A DNA stretch of 64,000 bases from Tricholomella constricta (GCA_013368375.1 JAACJP010000006.1:744001-808000), one strand, 5' to 3'. Numbered from the stretch's first letter, positions 32,710 to 46,046 are shown. Program-made: numbers and translations. Notes: generated by a model not told the origin, from the letters alone.

Positions 32710-35580
32710 ATGGCCTCCCTGACTCTGCCGTTGACGACCACCTATGATTCTGGCAGTCTCTCCGATTCTGCTGCAGACTCGTCTTCCTTGATGCCCAAGT
32801 TCCCCCATACCCGTGCCCAGCTGTCCGCCATTGCGCGTCAGCACAAACCCCTCGACAACTACGACAGCGATGCCGACGGCGACGATTTCAATCGCGTCTC
32901 TTCGTCTTTTGTGAACAGAATTGCAGCCTTATTGGCCGACGAGCAGGAGGATGAGCTCAAGACGCTGCTCAAGAACACATACGGCATGGACGACGAGACG
33001 GTTTGATCTTCCTTTGTCTCAATCGCTATCTCACAGTACTGACTGCCGAGCAGCTGGAACAAAATGTGCTCGACTTGATGCACAAGCACCGCGACGACCT
33101 TGCTGGTGTTCCGTTCTTCTATTTAACATCGACACGTCGTCCCATTTCACGGCCATCATCCCGTGCGTCCAACTCGACCCGCCTTCATCCTGCCCGTCCA
33201 GACACTCCCAACTCGGCTCCAACTTCTCCTCTTGCTATCGGTTTTCGTCGGCCCCATACCCCTGTAACCTCTCCCTTGGCCGGCGGAACTGCACAGCCCA
33301 CTTCATACATGTCTGCTAGAAGCGATTATTCACCCCAGTCCTCTCCCATTCTCGCCCATGTACAGGCTACACACGCCCATGCCCAGTTTACCGCGAGTCT
33401 CCCAGCGTCTCCCATTTCATCTCCCCGCATGCTCAATGCCAAGGCCTCCGAGTTCAAGCCCATACAGCGCCCACTCTCCGCCGCGTCATCTACCCCAGGA
33501 TCTTATCTACGTACTGACACCCCTTCGCCCGATCTCTGGGCTCACAACTCTCCAAGGGCCACGTCAAACCTGGCCATTGCAGCTCCTCTCATCGCTGACC
33601 AATCTCCGTCTCAACATCCACGTTCACTGACACCCAGCTCGTCGCTCCGGACAAGCCTTCGGCCTGATGACGAAGACGAAGAGGACCCCTTCGACCCCTT
33701 TGCGCCTAGCTCAGCCCCACCTTCCTTCCACTCCGTAACTGTCTCAGACTACGACAATATGCCATGGCCGTACCACACCATGCCGCCGTACAATTTCACG
33801 GAATCCCCCCCGAATGAGCTACAGCTCCAGGACACTCAAGACATGTCCCCCGACGCGCAGTCCTTGCTCACGGACGGTATGACGCCCTTTGACGTCCTTT
33901 CCTCTGTCTTCGGCTCCACACTCGCGCCCTCCGAGCTTGAAGACGCTCTCACCGTCAACGGATACGATTTTGAGCGTGCCATGGCCTGGCTCGTTGACCG
34001 CGCGCCGCCTGCGGCCCCAACGCCCCAGATCAGGATGCAATCCATGGGCGGCAGAGTCACATTGGTCTCGAGAGATGCCGTGGGGAATGGCCGCGGTGGC
34101 TCTCCTGGAAGAGGCAATTTCACCAATGGCAACGGCAATGGACCTAGATACGGCAACACCGGTGCTGGGCGCGCTCGACCAGCGCCTGGTGGAAACAGGG
34201 TGTGTCGATATTTCATGGCGGGGGAATGTCTCCGCGCCGACTGCAGATTTAGGTGTGTCCCTTCAATTTCCCATCATAAGCAATTATTCATGTAATATAC
34301 TTCTCTGCCCCAGCCACGACCTTGAGCGCGCTCTCTGCCGCTTCTGGCTGCGTGGTACCTGCGCTAAGCATGAGAATTGCGAGTTCCTGCACCACCTCCC
34401 CAAAGACGCCGACATCTCCAGCCTCAACATCGCCCTGGCGCGTGCCAACATCCAGCCCGGCACCGGACCCCTCGCCGTACACACCTCAGGCCCACCCCCA
34501 GACGACTTCCCTGTGTTAGGGTACGACAACGGCGCCGGCGGCCGCGGGCGACGCGTCGGGTACGACCGCGCCTACAACGACCCCGGTCGTACACGCTTCT
34601 CCAACGCCGTCAAAAAGGCCCCACCTTCAGTGCCTTCCGCCTCTGGCCCTGGTAGTACCAATCCCAGCACGAGCCCTTCTGCGGACCCCTCAATCGCAGC
34701 ACGCATGGGCGGGCCGTCCGCCGACATCCTTCATCACCACCGCTCAGCGATCGTCGCGCCGCGGCCATCTCCACGGCTGAAGCTGCGCGTGCCGCTACTG
34801 CTGCCGACACTCCCGACGGGCGAGGCGGTGAGCAGCATGTACATGGCGTACCGTGCGCGGGCGCTGCAGCTCGGTGCGGCGCGGAATGCGTGCCTATCGC
34901 GTGCGGCAGACGCGTGGCGCCGCGGGGATGGAGCGGCGGCAAAGCGATTCAGCAGGGAGGGGCACGATTTAAATGCGAAGATGGGGGTGGAGATGGCGGC
35001 GGCGGCGGCGAAGCTTGTAAGGGAGAGAGCGAAGGTTGCGGAGCAGGCCGTGAGGAACAGGGATGCGTCGTGGTCGGACGATCCGGGCGATCGCGGGAGT
35101 AGGGGGAATGCGTGTGGGGGTGGGTTTGGTGTGTGTCTGGGGGTTGCGAGTCGCGATACAGGCGATGGGAAGATGACCAGCGAGGAGAGAATGGAGGCCA
35201 TGTTGGATCTGCATGGTTTGCATTCAAATGAAGCGACGGAGGTATTGGAGCAGTTCTTGCTTGCTGTAAGTTCTCGTACTGCTTGTTTTTGAGAGCCCTT
35301 CTAACATATTGGGTTTCAGCTCGAGAACGAACATTTCTATGGATTGGGTACGTCATCCTCTTCGTCTACCTCAGGGTCCCACCTCATGATCTCTTTCACC
35401 TATGTAGCCTACGCTATCGTCGGAGAAGAGAAACACACTGGCACCCAGGACGTCGCTCGCGGGGCCTCTCGTGCTCGCCTCGCTACGGGCGTCCGGGAGT
35501 GGTTGCACCGGTGGGGATACCCCTGGAGCGAGCGGGACGGGATTGTCTGCATCGATCCCCTTACCCACGCTTCAGAATAG
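32710..35580 (+). CDS. CUE-like / tandem CCCH zinc finger / DUF1771-SMR protein
   Basis: Likely an RNA-binding protein with a C-terminal SMR nuclease-type domain. The order is: an acidic N-terminal region (FVNRIAALLADEQEDELKTL, a helical fold of unknown type); a long Ser/Pro-rich linker; a CUE-like segment (FDVLSSVFGSTLAPSELEDA, then NGYDFERAMAWLVDRA, about 33890-34005); two CCCH fingers (CRYFMAGECLRADCRFSH and CRFWLRGTCAKHENCEFLH, 34200-34395, the first split by the intron 34252-34313); a DUF1771 helix (YRARALQLGAARNACLSRAA, RRGDGAAAKRFSREGHDLNA); and SMR (MLDLHGLHSNEATEVLEQFL, then AYAIVGEEKHTG, ending WSERDGIVCIDPLTHASE). The LDLHG catalytic-type motif is intact. The first intron starts with donor GTTTGA at 33001 and has a TACTGAC branch site at 33037-33043. 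CUE-SMR proteins such as yeast Cue2 cut mRNA on stalled ribosomes; such a role here is inference. Confidence 0.85.
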
Positions 35581-37816
35581 ACGTGCATGATATAAGAAAG
35601 AAAAGAATACAGCGGATCAAAGGAAGAAAATTTGAAAGCCGAATGGGACTGTCTTGTATGTTTTATCACCTCCTCCCTACCCCCTCTTCTCTTCTCTTCA
35701 TTCCAGGCCCAGGCGAGCCCTGCGGTTCGCTGGTCGTCTTATGTTGTATATTTTGATTGAAAAATGGGAACTTTGTGCTAGATTTTTAGCCCGCTGCGTC
35801 ACACCGCTTACTGAATCTACATTGCTACGGCAGCAAGTGGTTAAGCTGTTTGTCTAGCAGATCACCTACTTCACACCCTATTGCCGACATTTTCTCGAGA
35901 TCAAGTTATCCACACCTGTTCGATCGTCTCTTGTCAGGAAACTTCAACTCCAGATGTGCAGTAAACACTCCAATCCTTCCAGGTTCGAGTCCTAGCACGC
36001 AAGTGCTTGAGCAATCGCCATAAGCCATGCACACGGTGTCCGTCATGCGAGCGCGCACCCGGCCTCAGGTATCTTTGTTTTCAATACCAATGCCTATGCA
36101 CCTTCGTTTGTTCGCCTTTCATGTTATCCGCCACAATAGCTGATAGGGCGATTCTCCGAAGGGATGATCTTGCGCGTCGCTACCACGACCATGAATGGCG
36201 GTGGCCCACTGTTTGACGATCCTAGGATGATTGATTTCGCTTTCTTCGAAGGCATATCTGGTGATATAATTTGATATGAACCCACGGCGGTGACTATACA
36301 TAAATCGATCGATTATTCGTCGTCGCTCTTGTCATTTTCAACGATATACATAAGCCACTATGGACCTGACCCTGGGGCTCTCGGACTTCCTTTGCCTTGA
36401 ATTCAAACCCTACTGAATTAGTGCAATTATGCGAAGTTCTGCCGTTCCTTGCCCTCCACAGTGAGTGACAAGCATCACGCCTTGATACGGATGTCGCTAT
36501 TCCCGGATCTGAACAAGCGACGTTCGCCGGTAACGACGTCGGTAAGTACACCTACTTCCTTCAGTTTCACACAGTAGACTTACTTCAACATACGGATAAG
36601 AATGTCAAGCAAAACCAGTATTCTATTTATATATGCCAGGGACCATACTGGAGATGCCTACCATTGCGCTTTTGCTGGTAAGCCATCCCGTCTCTGCTTG
36701 CTTCATGGTGCTACTGCTTGTACTTGCTATCTTTTATTCGGCGTGCTGGCTTCGTGCTACGCCACCTGCTACTGCGGAATTCCACTCTTCAACCGGTATG
36801 GCGATGCGCTTTTTCAACTGGATATAGCATGGATTTTTTGGACTGCCGCAAGGAGATTGAGAAAGCTGAACGACGCTCCACCATGCGTACAAGCGTGAAC
36901 CAATCATGTAGGCCTTCCTCATCGTATCATCAGTGCTTATTATTTAGACATGGGAAAGGTGGAACGGGGATCCCTTCGGTACGCAGGGCCACCCTCATTC
37001 TCAAGACCCTTCCAGATTTTCCCCATCGGACATTTGTATTCCCACTATTCCTCCCATATTTTATGCATACCTGGATGGTAAGGGTGCTGAGCACTTCCGA
37101 GTCGATGACGAGATGCGCCGAGAGGACAACGCATGCGTGAGACTTCTCTCCACAGCATCTGACTCTTTGCCTTCACTGAGCCATGCGCTCTGTGGCGGAG
37201 TCAGAGAGGGAAGGGAGGCAGATTGCGCGTGCCTCCACTGGGGTCATGGAACACATTTAGACTTTTTCGCCATGTTTTTTGCTCTTTTATTCAAAAAGTC
37301 TGATCGGTCACATCTAGGCTTTTCAAGTGTATTGGAAGTCATTCATGGCATTGACGAAGATTACAGTTTGACCTCGAACCGGATTCAAATCGGCATCGAA
37401 TTCCATGCAAAGTCACGGTCGAAGCACCATCATGGGCACTCTGATTGCAATTCTAAGATTGCATCGGTCACTACATAAGCAACTCGCCCACTCGCTCAGG
37501 CTGTTATTGCTAGTGCGTAGTCGCGAACTGATTATATATTGGTGGAACTTTCATGGATGACAACACACGAAATCAGCCTCGTTACAACACGACTAGGAAG
37601 CAACAAATACATGACTGATCTTCTAGTTTGGAAAGTACTGTACATATACAAGATGGATTACAGCGGAGAGGTGCAGTAGATATACAAACGATCTCCAAGA
37701 TATCAAGTGAAACAAGATTGAATGAAATTGAGAATCAGTACATAGCAAGCTCAGACGAACATATAAAAAAGATAAAACAAGAGCGAATCCCAGCGGTACC
37801 CAAAACCGACCCCAAG
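35581..37816. other. Gene-poor stretch, no recognised gene
   Basis: This holds the 3' flank of the SMR gene and 2.2 kb without a recognisable gene. Around 36630-36830 a plus-strand frame contains a hydrophobic run (IALLLVSHPVSACFMVLLLV) that could be a membrane-protein exon, but no partners were found. No tRNA could be folded here. Confidence 0.35.
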
Positions 37817-40800
37817 TTACATAGCGAAGCCCGCCACGAACTCGTGCCAGGTGGACTGCATGTTCCCTTCAGGGGAACCCGACCCACGCCGCTGGCTGTG
37901 CGGAAGCGGATTTGCATCGAGCATCGGTGCGTTGCCATATCCACCCGTTCCATTCATACCACCATTGACATTGCTACCATTCATGCCTCCTCCGTTGGCC
38001 ATATTCGTCCCATAATCATACACAGGGAAGTATTGCGGGAACGTTTGTGCCGACTGCATATTCCCCGGAATGGATTGGTGCTGTGACTGGTGCGGAGGGA
38101 AGTGACGCGTCGAGGAGTTTTGCTGAAGCTGCTGCTGCTGTTGATGCGAGAGGTAGGTCGTCGGTTCGGTCTGGAATGTGGGAGAGGTAGGCATAGTCGA
38201 CATGCCATACATCGAGACAGGCGACACATCATCCGAGTATGAATTATGCGGCGACGCCCCGCTTGTCGAACCTTGCGAGCTCTGCCGGGTCTGCGAGTGC
38301 GTAGGACTGGCGTTCTGGCTCTGCTGTGCTTGTTGTGGGTTGAAAGAGTCCAAGTACTCCCAAATACTTGGGTGGACCTGGCCCTGCATCGACGGAGACA
38401 ATGGTAATGGGACGACCGGATTGCGTGATACTGGCGAGCGCTCCATGATTGTCGGGGACGAAGGCTCCTTCTTCGCAACCAGCCGCGTTTTTCCGCCTAA
38501 AATTGACAACTCGTCGTCGTCGTCTGGTGAAGTGGGTGCTTCGGTCGGCGACGACACACTGTACTTCGCAAGTGGGGATCCACGCCCCTTCCTGAACTCA
38601 TCCAGGCTAAAGTGGGCCTTCTCTCGGAGGTTCAGCATTATACTCTGTAAAGATAGCCATGTCAGATGGATCGGGCCGAGGACTAGGGCTGCCGGTGTGA
38701 ACTCACCAAGACTTTTCCGGCACGAAATCCGTGAGCCGCCTTGGAAAAAAGTTCGCAAGCGGAATCAAGCTGGACAAGCGCGGAAGGTGCCAAGCTCATG
38801 GACGGACACCGGGTCACGATCGATCCCAAAATAATCTGTCGAGGTTTTAGCAATGCATCTTAGCGGGAACGGGTGTGAGCTCACAGCGCAAGAAAACATG
38901 TGCGTCCACAGGAACCACATTCGTTCACTAGGTTCCTTGAGTTGGGTGTGAAGGTTCCGCATCAGCGCCACCAGTGAGCCCGCACTACGATAAGCCGCGA
39001 TTACTGACGTTCCATACGGACTGCCCAGCGGATCCTTGGGGTGATCACTGATAGCCCTGGCGAAAAAGCTCCGGTGGAGATACAACAAATCTAATTTTAT
39101 GGTGATGGTCATTGATAACATCGAACGCTGCCGTATGTATCACTCACTCATTTCTCTGATGGCAAGCACTATATGCCGCTGTAGGGTCAACATAACAGTT
39201 TCAGGGAATCCGCCGGGTCGTGGCTCTGAGCTTCCGAACCCCGCAACTTGAAGGACTGGGGGCACAGGGAAGGCGCGCATCTTACGGTCAAGCTGCAGGA
39301 CAGTGGCATACGTTGGCATCTTCGCTCCGAATGCTTGGTCGTGCAAGAGGTTCATGCACTCGGAACTAAAGCGATGTTTCCAAGCGTGGACTGGTACAAC
39401 GAGTCAGTTATCATGATTAATTGCCTAGAGTGTGTGACATACAGCTCTTTTCGTCGGAGGTATCGTTTTGGAATGGCATCTTGCAGTCCACGTGGGGTAA
39501 TGCAAATGATGGCGGACGACCGAAGGTGAGGCATTGCCATGAATCATAGGTGAACAGTTCCCAGAAAAGTTCACGTCGATGCTGCGTTTCCAGAGTGTCA
39601 ACCTTCCAGCGTCCGCTATCCCGATCTGCTTAACGCTTAGTATAGCAAAACAGACAAATTAACGGCTTGTCTCACGCAACCCAATCTACACAAAAGAAAA
39701 TATGGGTGTCAGAGCAGATATCATAATTCGTAAGTAGAATCCACTCACACTCTGACCCACTTTGACAGTGATTCCCATGATGGCCCATCGGGCACCAGAG
39801 CTGGTACCGTGACGATCAGCTAAGAAGAGATAGAAGGTCATGAGGTACTGGAGCCTTAAAATTAGATTCATTTCAGGTGACATCGGAAGCCACGCACCAG
39901 AGCCTGCACAGCATTGATAGTCGGCTCATCAAAAAATGAGTTTGTGAAGAGCGCCGCTCTTGCGAGCTGGTGATATTTTTCAGCCTCCAGATTATATGCC
40001 GGGAGAGATGTGTCCATAAGGGAACCAATCGCCAGCACCATAAACATGAGGGAGAGACGATGGCACAGCAGAGGATCGTCGGAGTGCGGACCGACGTTGG
40101 GATCATAGAATTGCGTGTATACTTGACTGTCGAAGGACTCTTGTGATACGGGGTTGTACCTGTATCAAGCTTAGTTGGAACGGATCCGGTACGTGAAAAA
40201 GCCGACTTACATCCATGCCGCATGGCTGAAGTAAATGGATCGGAGCTCGAGAGCCTTGGCTGCAGGTGGAAGGTACCAGAAAAGATCCTGTAGGCCAACA
40301 CGTTCACTCTCCGAAGACTGACTTGACGTTGATATCGGAAATGCAGAAGCTCTCTTGAGAATGTCGGGGGGAAGCACGGTACGGAGGCTCGTGAGTTGAT
40401 CTACCTGTGCATCGTCTTCTGGAAGTTCGTTCTGCGAAGTGTTTGTTTAATGTCAGGCCCACAGCACGAAAGTTGACGCAGACCTGCAGGAAGTACTGAA
40501 ATTTTGAGATTAGTTGGGTTTAAAAAGGCGTCAAGCAATAAGGAGGGCTCACCCAAGAGCCAGCTGTATGGCCGAAGTATTTCGCTCGCCCTGACACGCT
40601 GACCGAGAGCGACCCAAAAGCATCCACCACGTCGGTGTTTGGTTCTTCCTCCTTAATTGGGCTGGAATTCGGGTTTCTGAGAGGCGCAGCCTCTCTCTGC
40701 AGAGGGGCTTTAATCCGAAGAAGCTCTTCAGCTAGCAACGGGTGTTGCTCGGAAGTCAGATGAGAATGTGCTGTGCGTAGCGCATCTTCAAGCTGGCGCA

Positions 40801-41246
40801 CGCGCGTCGCAAGTTCAGATATTTTTTCATGAAGTTCCTGGGTCGATGCAAGCACGAAACTATCACAATTTCGAGTCAGTTTGACGCTATATATCTTATA
40901 GCGGCTCGATCTATACCGATTTCCTTGTCCAGTGGTTAGAGAACCCTGTCGAAGGTAGAATCAGCGCCAGGCGAGCAGGGTCAAGCCAACGCGAAAATAC
41001 ATCAGGACAGATGGCCCCACAACCGCGCTTTACACATGAGCCACAAGGAACTCCTCGATCGCAACGTAGTTTCAGCCTGCAAAGGTGGCATGTTAGAAGT
41101 GTACACAATTGCGATACTTTGACGGGAACATACCTGCGGCACTCAGCACAGCTGAGGCGAGTTGCGCCCTTTCTCCGTTTCTTTATAGGATTAAACTGGG
41201 AGCCAGGACTGCCCGAGGGCTTCTTAAATGTTGAGGAGGAGGACAT
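37817..41246 (-). CDS. Zn2Cys6 transcription factor with fungal_trans domain
   Basis: A nuclear DNA-binding regulator. The N-terminus (MSSSSTFKKPSGSPGSQFN) leads to a basic patch and the binuclear cluster LSCAECRRLKLRCDRGVPCG followed by SCVKRGCGAICPD. All six ligand cysteines are present, and an intron falls inside the cluster after CRR. A coiled-coil linker follows (QELHEKISELATRVRQLEDA), then a fungal_trans (middle homology) domain with AAWMYNPVSQESFDSQVY, LYLMTFYLFLADRHGTSSGA, IGLHRDSGRWKVDTLETQHR, RRELFWELFTYDSWQCLTFG and RPPSFALPHVDCKMP. The C-terminus is long, Gln/Ser/Asn/Gly-rich and contains DELSILGGKTRLVAKKEPS, ending WHEFVAGFAM. About ten short introns. The chosen start is the first ATG before the cluster. 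Target genes unknown. A paralogue's 3' end lies at 63365-64000. Confidence 0.92.
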
Positions 41247-42765
41247 GAAGAGAATGATGATGAGTGTAGGAGCAGAGATGGCGCTCTGAGCCCTGCGAAT
41301 TTCTCGATATCCAGATTGCCGCGGTCACTCAAACTTTCGGAGATACCCGTTGGAATTTGCCCGATTTACTTCCGTTGCGCGTTGTGGCTGTGCCTCTGCA
41401 AAAAAGGTCGAACGTTTGGGTACTGGGCATGAAGTTGATAGGCAACCATCTCTGTAGTTTCTCTATTACCTCGGCTCTTCATCTTTTTCTCTGACAGTTG
41501 TGTTTATTTCCTTCGACGTGGCAGCTTGGCCGCCTGTTGCACCCAACTTTGGAGCTTAGAGAGCCCCTTCTCCGGAAAGGTGTGAGAACGATTTGATGAT
41601 TTCGGCGATGATCGTTGACACGTTCGACACACTTCCTCGACTTTGCGCGATGAAAAGCGCTCACCATCAGCGACGATTGACAAGTCGAGTCTGATCCGCG
41701 AGATAGGTCAGCAGAAGTCCCGACATGTCGAGCCTGCCCATGATCTCCTAATGCTCCCCATCTATTTCCTCGCAGATGAGTCTTTTCCTGGGTCAGCATA
41801 AATATAAATGTATACAATTTTCTTCCAAAATTGTATCCCGATCAACGAGATATATAGTGAAAAGGATGTAAGCTTCTACGATGCCTAGAAAACATGAGTC
41901 GGGTTCGATATTGCGCATAAGGTGACATACCCTCGAAGAATGGAGAAAAAAGCAGCTCATAGCTGCTCAGTGGTGGATCTTCTCCCAATGCACAACCGAA
42001 TGCGAAACACCGTTTGTTGTGAGGATTCATCGAGACATCCCAAGGTCCATCATCTCAAGGCGCTTTTACCCTGGCCGCCCGGGCCAGGACTCCCCTGCAC
42101 CATCACGTCGGTAATTTTTTCGCCGACACGGGATCAAGCCCACATCTCTCCGAGAGTCGTCGGCGGTTGAAGCAGCCTAGCTCCCTGCAGGGAGATCAAT
42201 TCACGACCATTCCATTTTCGGCAGATTTTTTACCATTTTGGAATCTGATGAGGCGTAATTGATATCAGAGATGACCTGTGCTGATTGTCGTTGGCTCAAC
42301 TACAAAGGATATGCACCGTATTGAGGGGCTTATCGCTGTTTTCTTACAACCAGGAAGGAGAAAAGCGACGCAACTACCCAATGGAATTAATCGCCGTACA
42401 GCCCGAGAAGATTCGAAGTCGAGGTGTTGTCGACATCGAACTAGAGTTCAAATTGGATGAATTAGGGACTGTGATGACAATCGACATGGAGTGCAACTTG
42501 TACTGATAGTAGTGTCTATAAATCGAACATAATAAGCATACAAAACGAGGAGCATAATACGAGGAACTCCGAGGCAGTAAAACCATCTCGGCCGGATGTT
42601 ACAATAACGCCCGAGAGAACACCCCAAGAGAAAAGGCTCTAGGTGAAGGATACTGCTAAAAGGTATAAAGAATCCAAGGGAAAGGGTTTGTTTGATTTAA
42701 TTGAGTCGTCAAGAGTCGTGAATGTGATTCCGAAATCGAAAGAGTGGCTAAGGGACAGGGAGGTA
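41247..42765. other. Intergenic, upstream of the transcription factor
   Basis: This holds the promoter of the Zn2Cys6 gene on the left and the 3' flank of the coiled-coil gene on the right. Short plus-strand frames near 42285-42506 end in LDELGTVMTIDMECNLY but have no ATG in a credible position and no family match. Confidence 0.4.
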
Positions 42766-44315
42766 TCATGCTGCGACAATTCCATGGGCATGGGTACGCA
42801 TCGAGATGTCCTTGCCCAGGTCTGGACTATTGCCCGCACTCGAATCAGAGAGATTGGTGACATCCTTTACGACAACGTGCGTAACATACTCATTCGGCGG
42901 GCTGATGGGCTCTACGAGAGACGACGTGTCCGACGCACTATACATCGAGTCCCGGATGCTTGGCGCGGCGTTCGACTGGAGTACCGGGACGGGGGTGACG
43001 GCCATCGAGCTAATCGACGAACTCCGAGAACTGAAAAACCCGCCAAGCTTCCGAGAAAGCGGCGATGCGGACATCGGGATTTGTGGCGATGATGCTGCAG
43101 GCGTGGGTGCGACGGTGGGAGACTGTGGAATGCTGGGTGACGCTTTCGCTGTGGCATCTCCCCAAAGCTTGAATCCCCACGATGACGTGCCACCTGTCTT
43201 CTTGCTCTCAACCTCTTCGTCGCCTCGAGCCATGGTTGGTGGTGGCGGCAGCTTAAGCGAAGTTAGACTCGATGTTACTGTCTCCGAGCCACCAATGTTA
43301 TTTTCGCCGATAAACTCCCGCAGTGCCTTGACACAGGTCTCCGACGCCTCCCGCGCCTCGTTCGATTCCGACAATTCATGTTTTGCGTGCTCTAGCTCAT
43401 CCTTCACAGAAAGTAACTCTCTGCGCAGTGTATCCAATTCCGCAGACAATTGATCGGATGGCGCCGGTTGTGAAGGCGAAGTTCGCCCGAAAAGACCAGA
43501 ATGACGCCGGGAGCTGCTGGGAGGGTGGGGTGAGGTGGAGTTATCAGGGAAAGTAAGAGTTTGGGTGTTGAAGCTCTTGTCGAAGAAAGTGACATTTGTG
43601 GGGGAATCGGAGACGGAGGCGATGCGGCGGTGGCCATGGGTCGGTCGTGCGGTGAAGTTGCCGGTCAGAGGAGTGAACGATGCACGCTTTGAAGATGGTG
43701 GATTGCCAAAAGATGGAATGCCTGCGCGAGAAAGGTCAACTGGAGCAAGACTTTGCCGTCTGTTTTCAGTCTGGAGACGCATCAGACCTCGCCTGGAAAG
43801 CCACGTCAGGTACAAAGTCGTCGCAATGAAAGGATATAGGAGACAGACCTGCTCTCCTCAACCTTTGTACGAAGCAGAGCGATAGCATCTTCGTCGTCCT
43901 TGATCTTCTTCCGTGCATCGCTGAGTTCGATTTCCATTGTGGTGGCCTTGTCGATCATATGTTGCAACGCATCCTGCAATTCAGCTTCATGAGAGTGTGA
44001 TAGTGCGACAGCTTCCCGCAACTCGTCGCGATCCTTAGTAACGTCGGCCAGAGATTGCTGAAGCTGCTTTACAATGTGTGCTAGGATGTGTGGATCCATG
44101 GAATCTCGAGTAGATGCATTCGCAGCGCCGTTCGTCGGTGGGTGAGTGTCCGTATGATGGGCTGGAGTAGGCGGGAAGTACTCCATGTCTAGCTGCCGTT
44201 CAAGCTCAAGACTTAGATCGATAGAAAAGTGCCTTTTAGCGGCTGAGGCACTGTCAGCAGAGAGTGGGGCTTCAAATTCGATGGATTGGACATTGCTTTC
44301 GTCAAAATTTGGCAT
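42766..44315 (-). CDS. Coiled-coil protein of unknown function
   Basis: Two exons (44315-43849 and 43792-42766) separated by a 56-nt intron give about 497 residues. The N-terminus is acidic (MPNFDESNVQSIEFEAPLSA). A coiled coil follows at about residues 85-155 (DPHILAHIVKQLQQSLADVT, DKATTMEIELSDARKKIKDD), then a Ser/Pro-rich linker. A second coiled coil lies at about 255-300 (AELDTLRRELLSVKDELEHA), ending CVKALREFIGENNIG. The C-terminus is low-complexity, with SRKLGGFFSSRSSSISS and NEYVTHVVVKDVTNLSDSS. I do not recognise a named family. The coiled coil followed by a conserved-looking ALREFIGENN segment suggests an adaptor or a vesicle/GTPase-linked scaffold, but this is only inference. Start chosen at the ATG before MPNFDE; an in-frame upstream extension is possible. 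Confidence 0.75.
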
Positions 44316-45927
44316 GATAGTCGTAAAAGTGGGGTGGTTGCTCCAAGCAACGGACAAGTGAAGGCGGCGGAGAGTCTGAGTCTGACTGAAATGCCACGAC
44401 AACGAGACAGTGTCCGACTCCGAGTAACGAGGCAACGATTGTCCGCCTCACGTGCGGTCGCGGACTTGCGGACTTGTGGCACTTTACTCTTGATGCAAAT
44501 CCACCATGTTCTCCATATGTCCACGGCTCAAATAATCATCTCTAGGGAGGCACCTCTTCTGTCAACGCTTCGTGAAAGTCCTCGATACATGCTACCACAA
44601 AGGGCTGAATTCGCTGTTCCGGGATCACTTGTTGACTACATAAATCTTTTCGGGCCACTGCTGGCTTAAACGTCTGTATGCGTCTACTGGGTACTGTCCT
44701 TGTTCTCCGAATCGACAAAACCACGACAGTATATCTCTCATCCTGATACTCGCCTGTATGTATTCTGATGAGCGTCCTATTATCACATATCCTAGCACGG
44801 TGCCATCAAAACTTCATTTCTTGGAGATCCATGGTTACTTGAAGTCCTTTCGGACCTGTCTACCATCTGCTGACGAGGAGTCAACCCCGTGCCGATTACG
44901 CTGATGGTCTCTTTTATCATGATTATGCTGGCTTTCGAAAGAAAATGATGCTGGTTCCGCGTATGCTCCAGCTGTTTTTCGCGCCTAGGCCTCCTTTGAA
45001 GCATGGAACCAGCATGTAGCCCTCTTCAACGGCCTCTGAAAGCACTCGCCCAAACAGATTTTCCCTTCCGACCCCCACTTGAATTCTAAACCTAGATTTT
45101 CTCATTGGCGTCCGTCTTCCGAGTATTCCGTACCCCCTACAACTGGTACTTACATAGGTTTGGTCAACTGTGCCTGCCTTTACCAGCACATAGCCATCGT
45201 GGGTGGACTCTTTTACTCCTTCTCTACATACTCACCTCATATCTTCTGTTGCATCTTCAGCCTGCCAAAGTTTCAGAACCCGAAATCTCCTGTAAGACAC
45301 AATTTTTACAGAACTGACATTTCGTTGGGTAGATGGAATGCGTGTTCGCCGAGTCAAGTCCAACTCCTGACCACGTAACCGTTACTCAGACTTCGCTGCA
45401 AACAAGACTTATTGGTTTCCCGAACCAATGAAACGTACGCTCGTGGCCTACCGGCTCTTAGTTGTCTTCTGCGTCGCCTTCATATGCAGGATTTCTCTGG
45501 CCCTGGTCCTGCGGCGAATTCGGCGGTCTGGTCCTAACGTATCCCCGACGACCTCTGTTGTGTATCCTACCCTTCTGCAACCACTCTGCGCCCTACTTAA
45601 TTTTGCCACGATGATTTGTCAAGCGTTCGACAAAAAATGAACCTTCTCTGACACTTCTCGACCTATAAAATCAGGTAAAACAAGGGATATAAGTATGAAC
45701 GGAAACATCACCATTCATTTCTGTATACATGCTATCTGTATATTGCCACCATCGCCGTCGCTGCCAGGGCAGGTATTGGCCGCCTGTCTAAAAATGTCCA
45801 ACTTCAATCGTAGCTGTGTAACAACATCTCAGCTACAATATCGTGAAGTACCTACGTATGTAGCTCCCAATACGAGCTTATAGATACATACAAGGAGTTG
45901 AATCCTGCTCTGTTCATCGAAAATGTC
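44316..45927. other. Gene-poor stretch, no recognised gene
   Basis: A 70-codon ATG frame at 45428-45640 begins with a hydrophobic, signal-anchor-like segment (RLLVVFCVAFICRISLALVL) and has no other support. The rest has only short frames without motifs. The right end abuts the duplicated segment at 45928. Confidence 0.35.
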
Positions 45928-46010
45928 GTGTGCCCCTCCAGTGACCACAGCGCGCTTTACTAGCGTTCCTATAAGGACACCGCTAAGTCAAGATTGTGGA
46001 TTGTGGCCAC
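45928..46010. repeat. Direct repeat, copy 1 (promoter-like segment)
   Basis: About 83 bp nearly match the segment at 46047-46136. Both carry GTGACCACA, GCGCGCTT, CCTATAAG, ACACCGCTAA and TCAAGATTGTGGATTGTGGC in the same order. The 3' half is almost identical, with a few substitutions. Copy 1 lacks a small ACAGCTAGC-like insertion found in copy 2. Confidence 0.85.
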
Positions 46011-46046
46011 TAGGAGTTGACTTCTTGAAAAAAAAATGAAACTGCT

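Noticed and set aside
35969..35990. GGTTCGAGTCC, resembling a tRNA T-loop
   Set aside because: The T-stem has a mismatch, and no matching acceptor stem, D-arm or anticodon arm could be folded about 50-70 bases upstream.
42806..43453. 215-codon plus-strand frame
   Set aside because: It is antisense to the second exon of the coiled-coil protein, which has better protein character and a clean intron.
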